DNA from: Rhizobium sp. CG5
GTDB lineage: Bacteria > Pseudomonadota > Alphaproteobacteria > Rhizobiales > Rhizobiaceae
Length of the DNA stretch: 64,000 bases
Direction of reading: 5' to 3'
NCBI RefSeq assembly: GCF_023701945.1
Contig: NZ_JABAEF010000016.1
Span: 62,001 to 126,000, forward strand
The notes beneath the pieces are model-generated. The model had not been told where the DNA came from. It saw nothing but the letters and a program-made list of their open reading frames with translations, and did not search any database. Below are positions 8,980 through 17,403 of this stretch, in pieces. How positions within the stretch are numbered: position 1 is the first letter of the stretch; every line of letters begins with the position of its first letter. The translations under genes and the position numbers were made by a program.

Positions 8980-9069
8980 TTGGCTGTCACAGCAAGGCTT
9001 AGGCATCGAGGTCCAAGCGGGTCCTCTGCCATGCGATCATCAGGGGTCGGGATTGCAGTCAGGGAAATC

Positions 9070-9146
9070 ATGACCATTTTCGCGAAACTGGTCATGATGA
9101 CAGGGTTCCGGGAATGTGCTATGACCATTTTCGCAAAATTGGTCAT
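9070..9146 (+). repeat. Two tandem 26-bp near-perfect palindromes upstream of a nucleotidyltransferase gene
   Basis: Copies at 9070-9095 and 9121-9146 each begin ATGACCA and end TGGTCAT around a TTTTCGCGAAA-like centre. Copy one has a single mismatched pair across the full 26 bases. They are 51 bases apart start to start, about five helical turns, and the second ends two bases before the start codon of the next gene. This geometry fits a pair of operators for a cooperative regulator. Confidence 0.75.
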
Positions 9147-9148
9147 GA

Positions 9149-10246
9149 ATGATGAAGACGCTCGATCATACCTACCAGATGCTCTATTCGGAGCTTGCCC
9201 AGCGCAGCCTCGATGCCCAGTTCTCGTCCGAATTCTCGCTGGAGGGGCGGTTCATCAGCATGGAAAGCCGAGGACGGCGTTATTGGTATTTTGACACCGC
9301 AGCCGAGGACGGCGGCAAGCATCGTCGTTATGTCGGTCCCGTGGACGACTTGGAGATTACCCGCCGCGTCGAGCATTTCAAGGATCTGAAGGCGGATTTT
9401 CGGGCACGGCGCAAGATCGTGTCGACCTTGATCCGCGAAGCCTATCTTCCACGCCCTGTCCAGGCTGCCGGCGACATCGTCGAGGCGCTGGCCTGGGCCG
9501 GGTTCTTCAGGCTGCGAGGGGTGCTCATCGGAACCGTGGCCTTCCAGTGCTATGGTCCCCTGCTGGGGGTGCGATTGCCCAACGCCATCCTCCAGACGGG
9601 CGATGCGGATTTCGCGCAGTTTCACTCGATTTCTGTTGCCGTCGGCGACAGTATTCCGCCCGTTCTGGACGTGTTGAAAGAGGTCGACCCGACCTTTCGG
9701 GAAATTCCCCATTCGGCCGACGGCCGGCATGTTACGCAGTTTGCAGCCCGATCCGGATACAAGGTGGAATTTCTCACCCCGAATACCGGTTCGTCCGATC
9801 ATGACGGCCAGCCGGCGGCGATGCCGGCGCTTGGTGGGGCATCCGCGCAACCGTTGCGGTTCCTCGATTTCCTGATCTATCAGCCGGTCCGCGTCGTGCT
9901 CCTGCACGGTGGCGGCATTCCCATCCTCGTTCCCGCACCAGAGCGCTATGCCATTCACAAACTCATTGTCAGTGCCCGCCGGCGTGTCGATGGTGATGGC
10001 ATGGCCAAGAGCGGCAAGGATCGCCTGCAGGCTGCCACGCTGATGGATATCCTGTTCGAGCTTCGCCAGGGGGAGATCTTGGCCGATGCCTATATGCAGG
10101 CCTGGGAGCGTGGTCCGGCCTGGAGGCAAGCCCTGACGGACGGTATGGCAGGTCTTGATGCTGCAACCCGCGACCGATTGAAGACGGAACTCGGGCGCAG
10201 CATTCGTCAGATCGTCAGTGATCCGGTCGACTATGGCCTCGCCTAG
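9149..10246 (+). CDS. Nucleotidyltransferase-fold protein (NTP_transf_8 / GSU2403-like family)
   Basis: A 365-residue protein I place in the GSU2403-type nucleotidyltransferase family. A helical N-terminal part (residues 1-125, with a basic stretch HFKDLKADFRARRK) precedes a nucleotidyltransferase core with G-T-x-A-F near residue 132 and the acidic motif TGDADFAQF near residue 150. A second core element, YKVEFLTPN, is near residue 208. Related families occur in phage-defence and toxin-antitoxin loci, but no partner gene is visible here. It is on the opposite strand to both quinate operons and interrupts them, so it looks like an accessory insertion. Enzymatic substrate unknown. Confidence 0.7.
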   Translation: MMKTLDHTYQMLYSELAQRSLDAQFSSEFSLEGRFISMESRGRRYWYFDTAAEDGGKHRRYVGPVDDLEITRRVEHFKDLKADFRARRKIVSTLIREAYLPRPVQAAGDIVEALAWAGFFRLRGVLIGTVAFQCYGPLLGVRLPNAILQTGDADFAQFHSISVAVGDSIPPVLDVLKEVDPTFREIPHSADGRHVTQFAARSGYKVEFLTPNTGSSDHDGQPAAMPALGGASAQPLRFLDFLIYQPVRVVLLHGGGIPILVPAPERYAIHKLIVSARRRVDGDGMAKSGKDRLQAATLMDILFELRQGEILADAYMQAWERGPAWRQALTDGMAGLDAATRDRLKTELGRSIRQIVSDPVDYGLA

Positions 10247-10276
10247 GACCAGGCCTCCATTGTTGCCGCCCAGCGC

Positions 10277-12166
10277 TCAGTCCTTCGGCACACCCTCCGG
10301 GCGTAGATAGCGTCTGAGTGCTGCGATGCGGAAGATGGCGTTGGGGGCGCCATAGCCTTTGTAGCCGCGGCGCTCGACGATCTCGAAGAAGAAGCCTTCG
10401 CCATAGGTTGGGCTATAGAGCTGGAAATATTCGCCGGCCTCATCCCTGTCGTACAGGATATTGTACAACTTCAGCTTCTCGGTGACCTCGGGCGAAAGGC
10501 CAAAACGTGCCTCGACATCGTCATAGTAGTTGGGCGAGATCGGCAGAGGCTTGAACCCGTTGGCTTTCAAGGCCTCGGCCGTGGCAAAGATATCGTCCGT
10601 GGCAAAGGCCAGGTGCTGGACGCTTGAGCCGAAGTTTTCCGCGATGAAATGGCCGGCCAATGTCTTGCGGTTTTCCGCGCCATTCAGCGTGATCCGCAGA
10701 GCGCCGGCGTCGTTCTCCACCACCTGGCTGCGCACCACGCCGGCCGGATCGATGATATCGACCATTGGCGTTTTGCGGACGTTGAGGATCGACGCGTAGA
10801 ACAGCAGCCAGGTCAGCATTTCCTCGTAACGCACGGTCTGCGCGACATGGTCGATGCGAAGAAGACCGGCTGCCTGTCCCCCCTCCCCTCCCCCGACCGG
10901 GGTAAACTCGACGTCCCAGACGCGGCCGAGGTCGGGGCCATCATCAAGGAAATAGATCAATCCGCCACCGGCGCCGCGGATGGCCGGCATTTGCAGGCCT
11001 GCATGGGGGTCGGCTTGCTCGAAGGCTTCCGCGCCAAGCGCCACGGCGCGGGCCGCAGCGGCCTTCGCATCGCCAACTTTCAACCCGATCGCATAAGCCG
11101 TCGTGCCATGCAGCAGGAAGGAGGAGTTGGCAAAGCCCTCTTGCTCCATGTTGATGACCAGGTTGATATCGCCCTGCCGATAGAGATCGACATTCTTGCT
11201 GAAATGTCGCGCAACCTTTTGAAAGCCGAGGATCCGCAGCAACTCGGTCAGCTCGGTTGCCTCCTGTTCTTCCGTGGCGAATTCGACGAAGGCAACCCCA
11301 CTCACGTCTGCGCGGGCCGGCATGGCGGGAACAGAGAGCGAGGTCTCGGGATTGAGGCGCTTGATCTGGTCGCCGAGGTAGACGAGCGAGCGGTGGCCAT
11401 CGACCGCAATGGCGCGGGCCGAGCCACCTCGGAACTGGTCGTTGAAGATTTCGAGCGACAGGTAACCGTCATAGCCGGTTGCAGAGACTGCAGACATGAA
11501 CTCTGCCACAGGGAGATCCCCCTCCCCCGGCATGTTGCGGAAATGCCGGCTCCAGTAGAGCAGATCCATGTCGATCAATGGCGCATCGGCCAGTTGGACG
11601 ATGAAGATCTTCTCTCTGGGGATCGATCGGATCGAATTGACATCAATCTTGCGGGCCAGCGTGTGGAAACTATCGAGGATCAGGCCGACAGAGGGATGAT
11701 CGGCGCGGCGCACGATTTCCCAGGCGTCGCGATGATCGTGGATATGCTTTCCCCAGGCCAGGGCTTCATAACCGACGCGCAAGTTCCGTTTGGCCGCCCG
11801 CTCGCCCAGTTCGCGAAAATCCGCGGCCGCCCGATCAAGGCCGCCGATCGAGACCGGCGAGACGTTCGAGCAGACCAGCACGAGATCGGTGCCGAGCTCC
11901 TGCATGACATCGAACTTGCGTTCGGCGCGATCGAAATTGCGGGTCCTTTGCGGCTCCGGCATGCCTTCGAAATCGCGGAACGGCTGAAACAGGGTGATCT
12001 CCAGGCCGTGGTCGCGCACCATCCGGCCGACTTGCCTTGGGCTTTCATCGAAGGCGAGGAAGTCGTTTTCAAAGATCTCGACGCCGTCGAATCCGGCTGC
12101 GGCTATCGCGGCCAGCTTTTCCGGAAGCTCGCCGCTCAGCGAAACCGTGGCGATGGACGTTTTCAT
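10277..12166 (-). CDS. quiC: 3-dehydroshikimate dehydratase, QuiC type (TIM-barrel plus HPPD-like fusion)
   Basis: A 629-residue two-domain protein. Residues 1-280 form a sugar-phosphate isomerase/AP-endonuclease-2-like TIM barrel with metal ligands expected in motifs such as GFDGVEIFEND and GYDGYLSLEIFND. Residues about 290-610 are a 4-hydroxyphenylpyruvate dioxygenase-like VOC region (IDHVAQTV, VQHLAFATDDIF, EGFFFEIVERRGYKGYG). This fusion is known for bacterial dehydroshikimate dehydratases that make protocatechuate; only the barrel domain is needed for that reaction. It starts after a GGAGG site 40 bases downstream of the aroE stop and ends the aroE-quiC operon. Confidence 0.88.
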   Translation of the reverse strand: MKTSIATVSLSGELPEKLAAIAAAGFDGVEIFENDFLAFDESPRQVGRMVRDHGLEITLFQPFRDFEGMPEPQRTRNFDRAERKFDVMQELGTDLVLVCSNVSPVSIGGLDRAAADFRELGERAAKRNLRVGYEALAWGKHIHDHRDAWEIVRRADHPSVGLILDSFHTLARKIDVNSIRSIPREKIFIVQLADAPLIDMDLLYWSRHFRNMPGEGDLPVAEFMSAVSATGYDGYLSLEIFNDQFRGGSARAIAVDGHRSLVYLGDQIKRLNPETSLSVPAMPARADVSGVAFVEFATEEQEATELTELLRILGFQKVARHFSKNVDLYRQGDINLVINMEQEGFANSSFLLHGTTAYAIGLKVGDAKAAAARAVALGAEAFEQADPHAGLQMPAIRGAGGGLIYFLDDGPDLGRVWDVEFTPVGGGEGGQAAGLLRIDHVAQTVRYEEMLTWLLFYASILNVRKTPMVDIIDPAGVVRSQVVENDAGALRITLNGAENRKTLAGHFIAENFGSSVQHLAFATDDIFATAEALKANGFKPLPISPNYYDDVEARFGLSPEVTEKLKLYNILYDRDEAGEYFQLYSPTYGEGFFFEIVERRGYKGYGAPNAIFRIAALRRYLRPEGVPKD

Positions 12167-12206
12167 CGAGGTGCTCCTCCGTTGCAGCTTCTTGGGATCG
12201 CCGATG

Positions 12207-13067
12207 TCAGCGGGTCAGCGACAGGAAATGGCGTCGCATGCGCTCTGCATCGGCCGGTTTGCCGGTGAACAGGCCGAACGCGCCGACGGCCTGGTATGTT
12301 GCCATGCCGCCGCCATCGAGCACGCGACAGCCGCGACGTCGTGCCTCGGCCAGAAGGGCGGTTTCAATCGGAAAATAAACGATTTCGGCGACCCAGAGGT
12401 CTTTGTGCAGCAATTCGGCCGGCAGGGGAAGGCCTGGATATTTGTCCATGCCAGTCGGCGTGGCATGAATGAGACCGTTGGCGTCCCGAAGCGCCTGGGC
12501 AAGATCGTGGCCGGCCGCGAGCACGGCATCCGGGAAGAGCGGCTGCAGTTTTGTGGCAAGGTCCTCTGCTCGGCTCTGGTCCATGTCGAACACGGTCAGG
12601 TTTTCGACACCGAGCCGCAGAGCGGCATAGGCGGTGGCGGCACCGGCGCCCCCTGCCCCGAGTTGGACGGCCCGGCCAAGCTCGACATCGGGAAGGCCGC
12701 GCTTGAACGATTCGGCAAAGCCCCACCAGTCGGTGTTGTGGCCTTCGCGCCTTCCGTTTCGCAGAACGACCGTGTTGACGGCGCCGAGGGCTGCTGCGTC
12801 AGGGGTGAGTGTGTCGAGATAGGGGATGACGGCCTGTTTACAGGGATGGGTGATGTTCAGGCCGGCGAAGTTCTCGTCTTCGGCAAAGGCCAGCAGGCTT
12901 TGAAGCTGGTCAGGTTTCGCTTGCATTTCAGCCAGGTCGAGAAGATCGTAGCGATAGGTGAGGCCCTGCTCTCGCCCCTCAGCCATGTGCATGGCGGGCG
13001 TCAAGGATGCCTGTATGCCTGCGCCGATCAGTCCGGCGCGGAGTTGCCGCGAAGCTGTGATTGTCAT
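12207..13067 (-). CDS. aroE: Quinate/shikimate dehydrogenase (AroE family)
   Basis: A 286-residue cytoplasmic dehydrogenase. Substrate-binding Ser/Thr (S21, T23 in ASLTPAMH), catalytic K77 (THPCKQ) and D113 (HNTDWWG), and the dinucleotide motif GAGGAG at 137-142 are all visible. The sequence style (S-x-TPAMH, VYFPIETALL) is closer to NAD-dependent quinate/shikimate dehydrogenases of the Corynebacterium type than to biosynthetic AroE. D161 after the second beta strand favours NAD over NADP. First gene of the aroE-quiC operon. Expected role: oxidise quinate or shikimate to the 3-dehydro acids. Confidence 0.9.
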   Translation of the reverse strand: MTITASRQLRAGLIGAGIQASLTPAMHMAEGREQGLTYRYDLLDLAEMQAKPDQLQSLLAFAEDENFAGLNITHPCKQAVIPYLDTLTPDAAALGAVNTVVLRNGRREGHNTDWWGFAESFKRGLPDVELGRAVQLGAGGAGAATAYAALRLGVENLTVFDMDQSRAEDLATKLQPLFPDAVLAAGHDLAQALRDANGLIHATPTGMDKYPGLPLPAELLHKDLWVAEIVYFPIETALLAEARRRGCRVLDGGGMATYQAVGAFGLFTGKPADAERMRRHFLSLTR

Positions 13068-13168
13068 GATTGCGCTCGACTGGTCTTTGGCCAGTGCCTC
13101 CCCGTGCTGCTTGATCTGTCGCTGCCTGTCGTTTCACCGACAGGGCAACACGGATCATCTCAAGTAAT

Positions 13169-13182
13169 GTACTAACTAGTTC
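13169..13182. promoter_or_regulatory. Operator copy between aroE and the TetR gene
   Basis: GTACTA-AC-TAGTTC, with the same two half-sites as the operator at 8955-8968. A TTGACA box lies on the minus strand just upstream (13192-13187), so the site overlaps the likely aroE-quiC promoter. It is also within 130 bases of the divergent TetR gene and may mediate autoregulation. The -10 element is not obvious. Confidence 0.7.
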
Positions 13183-13310
13183 GAATGTCAAGGAGCCCGG
13201 CGCTTGAAACAATCGGGTAACCTGACTAAGACTGACAGCGCGGTGTCGGGTTGGACGAAGGACGTCGCTCGGTTTGAGCCGGTAAAGCTGGAATGCAGGC
13301 AGGGTGGGGT

Positions 13311-13949
13311 ATGGCAGTCAGGCCACGCAAGAACGATCCGGAAAAGACGCGCAATGACATTCTTGCGGTGGCCACCGAAGAGTTTTCCATGAACGGCCTG
13401 GCGGGTGGCCGCGTCGATTCCATAGCCGAGCGGACCAGCACATCCAAGCGGATGATCTACTATTATTTTGGCAGCAAGGAAGGGCTTTATCTCGCTGTGC
13501 TGGAGATGGCCTATCGCAAGATCCGCTCTCATGAGGAAGATCTGGAGCTGCTCGACCTGCCGCCGGATCAGGCGCTGCGCACTCTGATTGCTGCGACCTT
13601 CGATCATGACGAGGCCAATCCTGACTTCGTGCGCCTGGTCAGCATCGAGAATATTCACCATGCGGTGCATATGAAGAGTTCCGGCGCCATCAAGGATCTC
13701 AACATTTCGATTATTGAGACAATTGCCGTTCTGCTGGAGCGGGGTTACCGCGACGGTATATTCAAGCGTGAGGTCGACCCGATTGATCTGCACATGTTGA
13801 TCAGCGCCTTTTGCTTCTTCAGGGTCTCCAATCGTCATACCTTTGGCACGATCTTCCATCGCGATCTGTCTGCGCCCGACTACTATGATCGCCATAAGAA
13901 GATGATTTCGGACTCGGTGATCAGCTATCTGATGTCTGCCGACGGTTGA
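13311..13949 (+). CDS. TetR-family regulator of the quinate/shikimate genes
   Basis: A 212-residue regulator. The HTH is at residues 10-55 (KTRNDILAVATEEFSMNGLAGG ... TSKRMIYYYFGSKEGLYLAVLE in outline), followed by an all-helical ligand domain with a TetR_C-like segment. Start chosen at MAVRPRKND behind AGGGTGGGG; an ATG 18 bases upstream is possible. It is divergent from aroE-quiC and next to the GTACTA-N2-TAGTTC operator, which also controls the TRAP operon. The natural inference is a repressor relieved by quinate, shikimate or a dehydro intermediate. Confidence 0.85.
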   Translation: MAVRPRKNDPEKTRNDILAVATEEFSMNGLAGGRVDSIAERTSTSKRMIYYYFGSKEGLYLAVLEMAYRKIRSHEEDLELLDLPPDQALRTLIAATFDHDEANPDFVRLVSIENIHHAVHMKSSGAIKDLNISIIETIAVLLERGYRDGIFKREVDPIDLHMLISAFCFFRVSNRHTFGTIFHRDLSAPDYYDRHKKMISDSVISYLMSADG

Positions 13950-14347
13950 GATGCTCGGTAGCGCGCGCCCGTTTTTCGCTGCGTTGACAGCTGTCAACGG
14001 AGCGGCAATCCAAGTTCCGTTGTCCTGCTCTTGAAGTGGATCCGCTACGCTTGCATCGGATCGCGTCACGACGCGGGGTCTTCTGCGGTTCGTGAATGGC
14101 AAGCGTTGACAGCTGTCAACGGTATGTATCATCCGCACCGGGTTGCGGTTTTGACCACGCGCATGGCCTCCACAGCGTATCCAAAATTCGGCTTGCCATG
14201 ACCGTTGAGAATGCCCCCAATAGGGCTTTGCCGAGCTGTTGACAGCTGTCAACGCCGCCCTCTTCCGTATGAAAGACCGGCGGGCCTCGCCGGAATGACG
14301 GGCTGGGGCGCAATCCATCGGGAGAGAAGCGGACGTCTCGTCTGCGT
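13950..14347. other. Non-coding stretch holding three identical 16-bp palindromes
   Basis: About 400 bases between the TetR gene and the DUF1275 gene. I see no credible coding region. The notable content is three exact copies of GTTGACAGCTGTCAAC, listed separately. Confidence 0.7.
13983..14253. repeat. Three copies of the perfect palindrome GTTGACAGCTGTCAAC
   Basis: Exact 16-bp palindromes at 13983-13998, 14105-14120 and 14238-14253, spaced 122 and 133 bases apart. The flanking sequences share little beyond a short G/C edge (GCG before, GG or GC after). One near-match (15 of 16) is at 6782-6797 inside dctM. They may be operators for an unknown regulator or a small dispersed repeat. Confidence 0.9.
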
Positions 14348-15103
14348 CTAATGCCGACGTCGGCGGCGCCAGACGCGCAGGTCTTCAAGGACGGGCAGTG
14401 CGGCGAGGACGACGAGCGGCAGTGCCAGAAGCAGGGCTGCCGAGGTCCCAAGGCGACTGAAGGCGATCGCTCCGGCAATGCCTCCCACCAGGAAGAGGCC
14501 GATCAGAGACAAGAGCAAGCGCAGCTTGGGTCGATCGGCACGCACCGGCGGTACCGCGGCAGGAGACGGGGAGTTCCAGTAAAACAGCTTGCCCAGCTCT
14601 ATGCCCGCGTCTGTCACAAGGCCGGTGACATGGGTCGTGCGGATGCGGGCGCCGGACAGCTTGGTGATCATGGCGTTTTGCAGGCCCATGATGAAGCAGA
14701 GAAGGGCCACGGTGAGTGGGATAAAAACCTCCTGATCCAAGGACAGAAAAGATCCCAGAGCCGCAAAGAGGATCAGCAGGCCGGCCTCGACCAGCAAGGG
14801 CAGGGCGTATTCCGATTGGAGATCCATCCGGCGTCCCCAGTTGATGAGGATCGCCGAGCAGGCAGCGCCTGCGACGAAGGAACCAAGGGCCGACAGGCCC
14901 GACAAGACCAACAGGATATTGCCCAGCACCAGATTGTCCGCGATGGCGGAGACGATGCCGGACATATGCGAGGTATATTGCTGCACGGCCATGAACCCGC
15001 CGGCATTGGCCGCACCTGCGACGAATGTCAGGTAGAGGGCGAGGTGCCGATCGCTCGCTTCGCTTCGTTGCCGTGACGCCAGAGTGCTCAGATACTTCTT
15101 CAT
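14348..15103 (-). CDS. DUF1275 (YoaK-like) membrane protein
   Basis: A 251-residue inner-membrane protein with six or seven hydrophobic segments. The family N-terminus is recognisable (FVAGAANAGGFMAVQQYTSHMSG in outline; the motif G-x-x-N/D-x2-G-F then Y-x-S-H-M-S-G). Start set at MKKYLSTL, since the upstream extension is polar and unlike the family. Function of the family is not established. It stands alone, flanked by the palindrome region and the decayed recombinase. Confidence 0.8.
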   Translation of the reverse strand: MKKYLSTLASRQRSEASDRHLALYLTFVAGAANAGGFMAVQQYTSHMSGIVSAIADNLVLGNILLVLSGLSALGSFVAGAACSAILINWGRRMDLQSEYALPLLVEAGLLILFAALGSFLSLDQEVFIPLTVALLCFIMGLQNAMITKLSGARIRTTHVTGLVTDAGIELGKLFYWNSPSPAAVPPVRADRPKLRLLLSLIGLFLVGGIAGAIAFSRLGTSAALLLALPLVVLAALPVLEDLRVWRRRRRH

Positions 15104-15200
15104 TGCATGCCGCTGTGTGGTTTGCCCCAAGGGAGGCTTTCTGAAAGCCCTGATCCGCTTATAGCAGGACAAGGTTTACGCGCGACAAATGTCCGAAAAT

Positions 15201-16184
15201 TCAAGTGTCGCCGAAAGCGGTCCCATCTCGCTGCTGATCAGGGGCAGGCCGTGCCCGTAGCGACTGTGCCGAAACGTCGCTGATGATCCCCGCCGCAAGC
15301 GCGGACCGCTTGACGAGCCGGTCCACCTCCTGCGCATTCAGGCGCTCAGGTCCGGCGACCCTGCCTCGGCCGATAACACGGCGAAATAAAGGGCCACGCT
15401 GGATCCTTGCAAACCGCAGCCAGGTCTGCAGGGCAGCAAGGGGGCAGGTGCCCTCCGAAACGGATCGGGCGATCTTGATGCATCGCAATCCGCTCCGCCC
15501 CTTCAGCGTGATCAGCAGCAAGCCGTCCGTGAATTCGATCCAACCTGACCCATCGCGGCTTTGGTCTTCGCCGACATCGAGCCCAACAATCTCCGACCGA
15601 CGCAGGCCGCCAGCAGAGCCGAGCAACAAGATCGCCCGGTCACGGAGGCCCCGTAAGGTGCCGCGATCAAGGATCTCCAGCATGGCCGAAAGTCCGCGTT
15701 GCCCGATCGCCTCCTTGCCTATCCGAGGCTGACTTGGTTCGCTGCGCAAAGCCGCAAGGGCGGCCAAAATCGGCGATTCACTCCTGTCGAGCTGCAGGCC
15801 GCGCTGTCGATAATTCCAGGCAAGGGAAGACAGGCGCCGTTCCAGGGTGGCGCGCCCATTTGGGCTGGCCGTGGCGGCACGCGAAGCGCAAGCGGTGATG
15901 TAAAGGCCGACAACCTGTGCATCGGGCGGCAGGAGAGGAACGTCCTGCCGCCGGCACCAGGCCGAATAGTGCTTCCAGTCGCTGGCATAGGCCCGCAGTG
16001 TATGGGCAGAATTTGCGCCCCGTCCGTCAGGCCGGACGACACCGCGCTTGGTATCGGCAGGGCGGCTGGACAGGATTTCGGGTGAAGAGGCGCCGGCGTA
16101 TGTCGTCGGCGAAGCCGTGTCACCCGTAAGCGCGGCGTCATCCGGCGCCATTAAAGCGCTATTTTCCTCGATAAAACGACTCAT
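15201..16184 (-). pseudogene. Tyrosine recombinase/integrase, C-terminally truncated
   Basis: The frame starting at MSRFIEENSAL encodes an N-terminal SAM-like core-binding domain (SAHTLRAYASDWKHYSAWC) and most of the catalytic domain: the first Arg (GGLRRSEIVGLD) and the beta-hairpin Lys (LLITLKGRSG) are present. The H-x-x-R box reads AQSLRAR, with Gln in place of His, and the frame ends about 20 residues later. The second His/Trp and the nucleophilic Tyr are missing. Family members usually continue about 60 residues further. I see no clean continuation in the other frames, so this is a decayed integrase, a footprint of past mobile DNA. Confidence 0.8.
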
Positions 16185-16250
16185 CCCTGCTATGATAAGG
16201 AAAGTCGGGCTCTGCGCAACATTATCATTCGTTATTGAGCTTAGACAAGC

Positions 16251-16288
16251 TGTGCGGTTTTTGCTCCTTATGATGACAAAACCGCACA
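16251..16288. repeat. 11-bp inverted repeat upstream of the recombinase remnant
   Basis: TGTGCGGTTTT (16251-16261) and AAAACCGCACA (16278-16288) are exact complements with 16 bases between. It lies in the 262-base gap between the DapA-like gene end and the recombinase start. No T-run follows on the minus strand, so it is not a standard terminator for the upstream gene. Confidence 0.75.
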
Positions 16289-16446
16289 CGAACTTCCGAT
16301 GCAGGACCATCCCGACAGTCCACGATTCGATCGCCGCGATGCCAGATTGCTATTGGTGCAGGGGCTCCACCCTGTTCAGTTCCGCCCGCTTCGACGCTGG
16401 AAAGCCTTGAGATCCGCCGCATTCCGCAGGGTGGTCCGATCCAGAG

Positions 16447-17376
16447 TCAGCCCAGCGCCTTGAGTTTCAGCTCCGTGCGCCGCATCAGGCGGTCCAGTTC
16501 TACCATGTCGATGGCACTCAATTTCGGGCCTGGCGCACGCGTTGCGGCGGTGGAAATCGCGCCGCGCTTCATCAGGATCGTCTTGCGCAGGGCGAGGCCG
16601 AAACCCAGTTGTTGCTCGTGACGCAGAATGGGCAGGTAGGCATCGTAGAAGTCCTCCGCCTCTTCGATGCGACCCTCAGCAAACAGATTGACGGTACCGA
16701 CCAGCGCCTCCGGATAGGCAAACCCGGTCATCGCGCCGTCGGCGCCCCGCGCCAGCTCCTGCGGCAGGTAGAGGCCGCCATTGCCGCACAGGATCGACAT
16801 GCGAGGGAAACCGTTCGCCTCGGCCGAGCGAACCGCCGAAATCTTGGCGAGACCCGGGCAGTCCTCATGCTTGAGCATGACAATCTGCGCCAAGTCGCGG
16901 CTCAGTTCCAAAATCGTGCGCGGTGAGACGGACACGCCGGTGACCTGGGGGAAATCCTGAAACACCACCGGAACATGATCGCCAAGGGCGGCGCATACCT
17001 GATGGAAATAGCCGATCACCCGATCTTCCCGGGCCGGGCCCCGCGACGGTGCGACCATGACGCCGGCAGCCCCATTATCCATGGCGCGGTGGGCCAGATC
17101 TGAAAGGCTGGCTATGCCCGCATCCGAGACGCCGACCACGACGGGCAGATCTCCGGCACGGGCCATGAAGCGATCAAGCACGGCGAGGCGCTCCTCCGGC
17201 GTCAGCTTGTCGGCCTCGCCCATCATGCCGAGGATTGTCATGCCGGTGACGCCGCTGCCGCGGTAGAATTCGACCAGTCTGTCGATGCTGTCGAAGTCAA
17301 CGGCACCTGTCTCGGTAAACGGTGTGGCCGCGATGATATAGACGCCCGCAGTGGTGCGATCGATGGTCCGGGCCAT
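16447..17376 (-). CDS. DapA-family lyase/aldolase with altered active site
   Basis: A 309-residue class I aldolase-fold protein of the dihydrodipicolinate synthase/N-acetylneuraminate lyase family. The Schiff-base lysine is kept (K169 in VMLKHED). The residues that define true dihydrodipicolinate synthases are not: the TT pair is MM (residues 51-52), the Tyr of YNVP is Gln (Q140 in FQDFP), and the carboxylate-binding Arg is Val (V145). So it is unlikely to make dihydrodipicolinate and probably cleaves or hydrates another 2-oxo acid. It follows a PxpA-like gene by 27 bases and starts behind GGAGAA. Confidence 0.8.
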   Translation of the reverse strand: MARTIDRTTAGVYIIAATPFTETGAVDFDSIDRLVEFYRGSGVTGMTILGMMGEADKLTPEERLAVLDRFMARAGDLPVVVGVSDAGIASLSDLAHRAMDNGAAGVMVAPSRGPAREDRVIGYFHQVCAALGDHVPVVFQDFPQVTGVSVSPRTILELSRDLAQIVMLKHEDCPGLAKISAVRSAEANGFPRMSILCGNGGLYLPQELARGADGAMTGFAYPEALVGTVNLFAEGRIEEAEDFYDAYLPILRHEQQLGFGLALRKTILMKRGAISTAATRAPGPKLSAIDMVELDRLMRRTELKLKALG

Positions 17377-17403
17377 GCCCTGTTCTCCCTTAGATGATGA
17401 AAC

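Noticed and set aside
8980..9294. Small protein containing MTIFAKLVM twice, upstream of the nucleotidyltransferase
   Set aside because: The repeated peptide is only the translation of the two palindromes; the frame overlaps the nucleotidyltransferase start and lacks a ribosome site.
10649..12268. 539-codon plus-strand open frame opposite quiC
   Set aside because: Antisense shadow of a well-supported gene with high GC third positions; composition rich in R, H, D, G and no family similarity.
16251..16288. Rho-independent terminator after the DapA-like gene
   Set aside because: Stem is perfect but no T-run follows on the minus strand and the loop is 16 bases.
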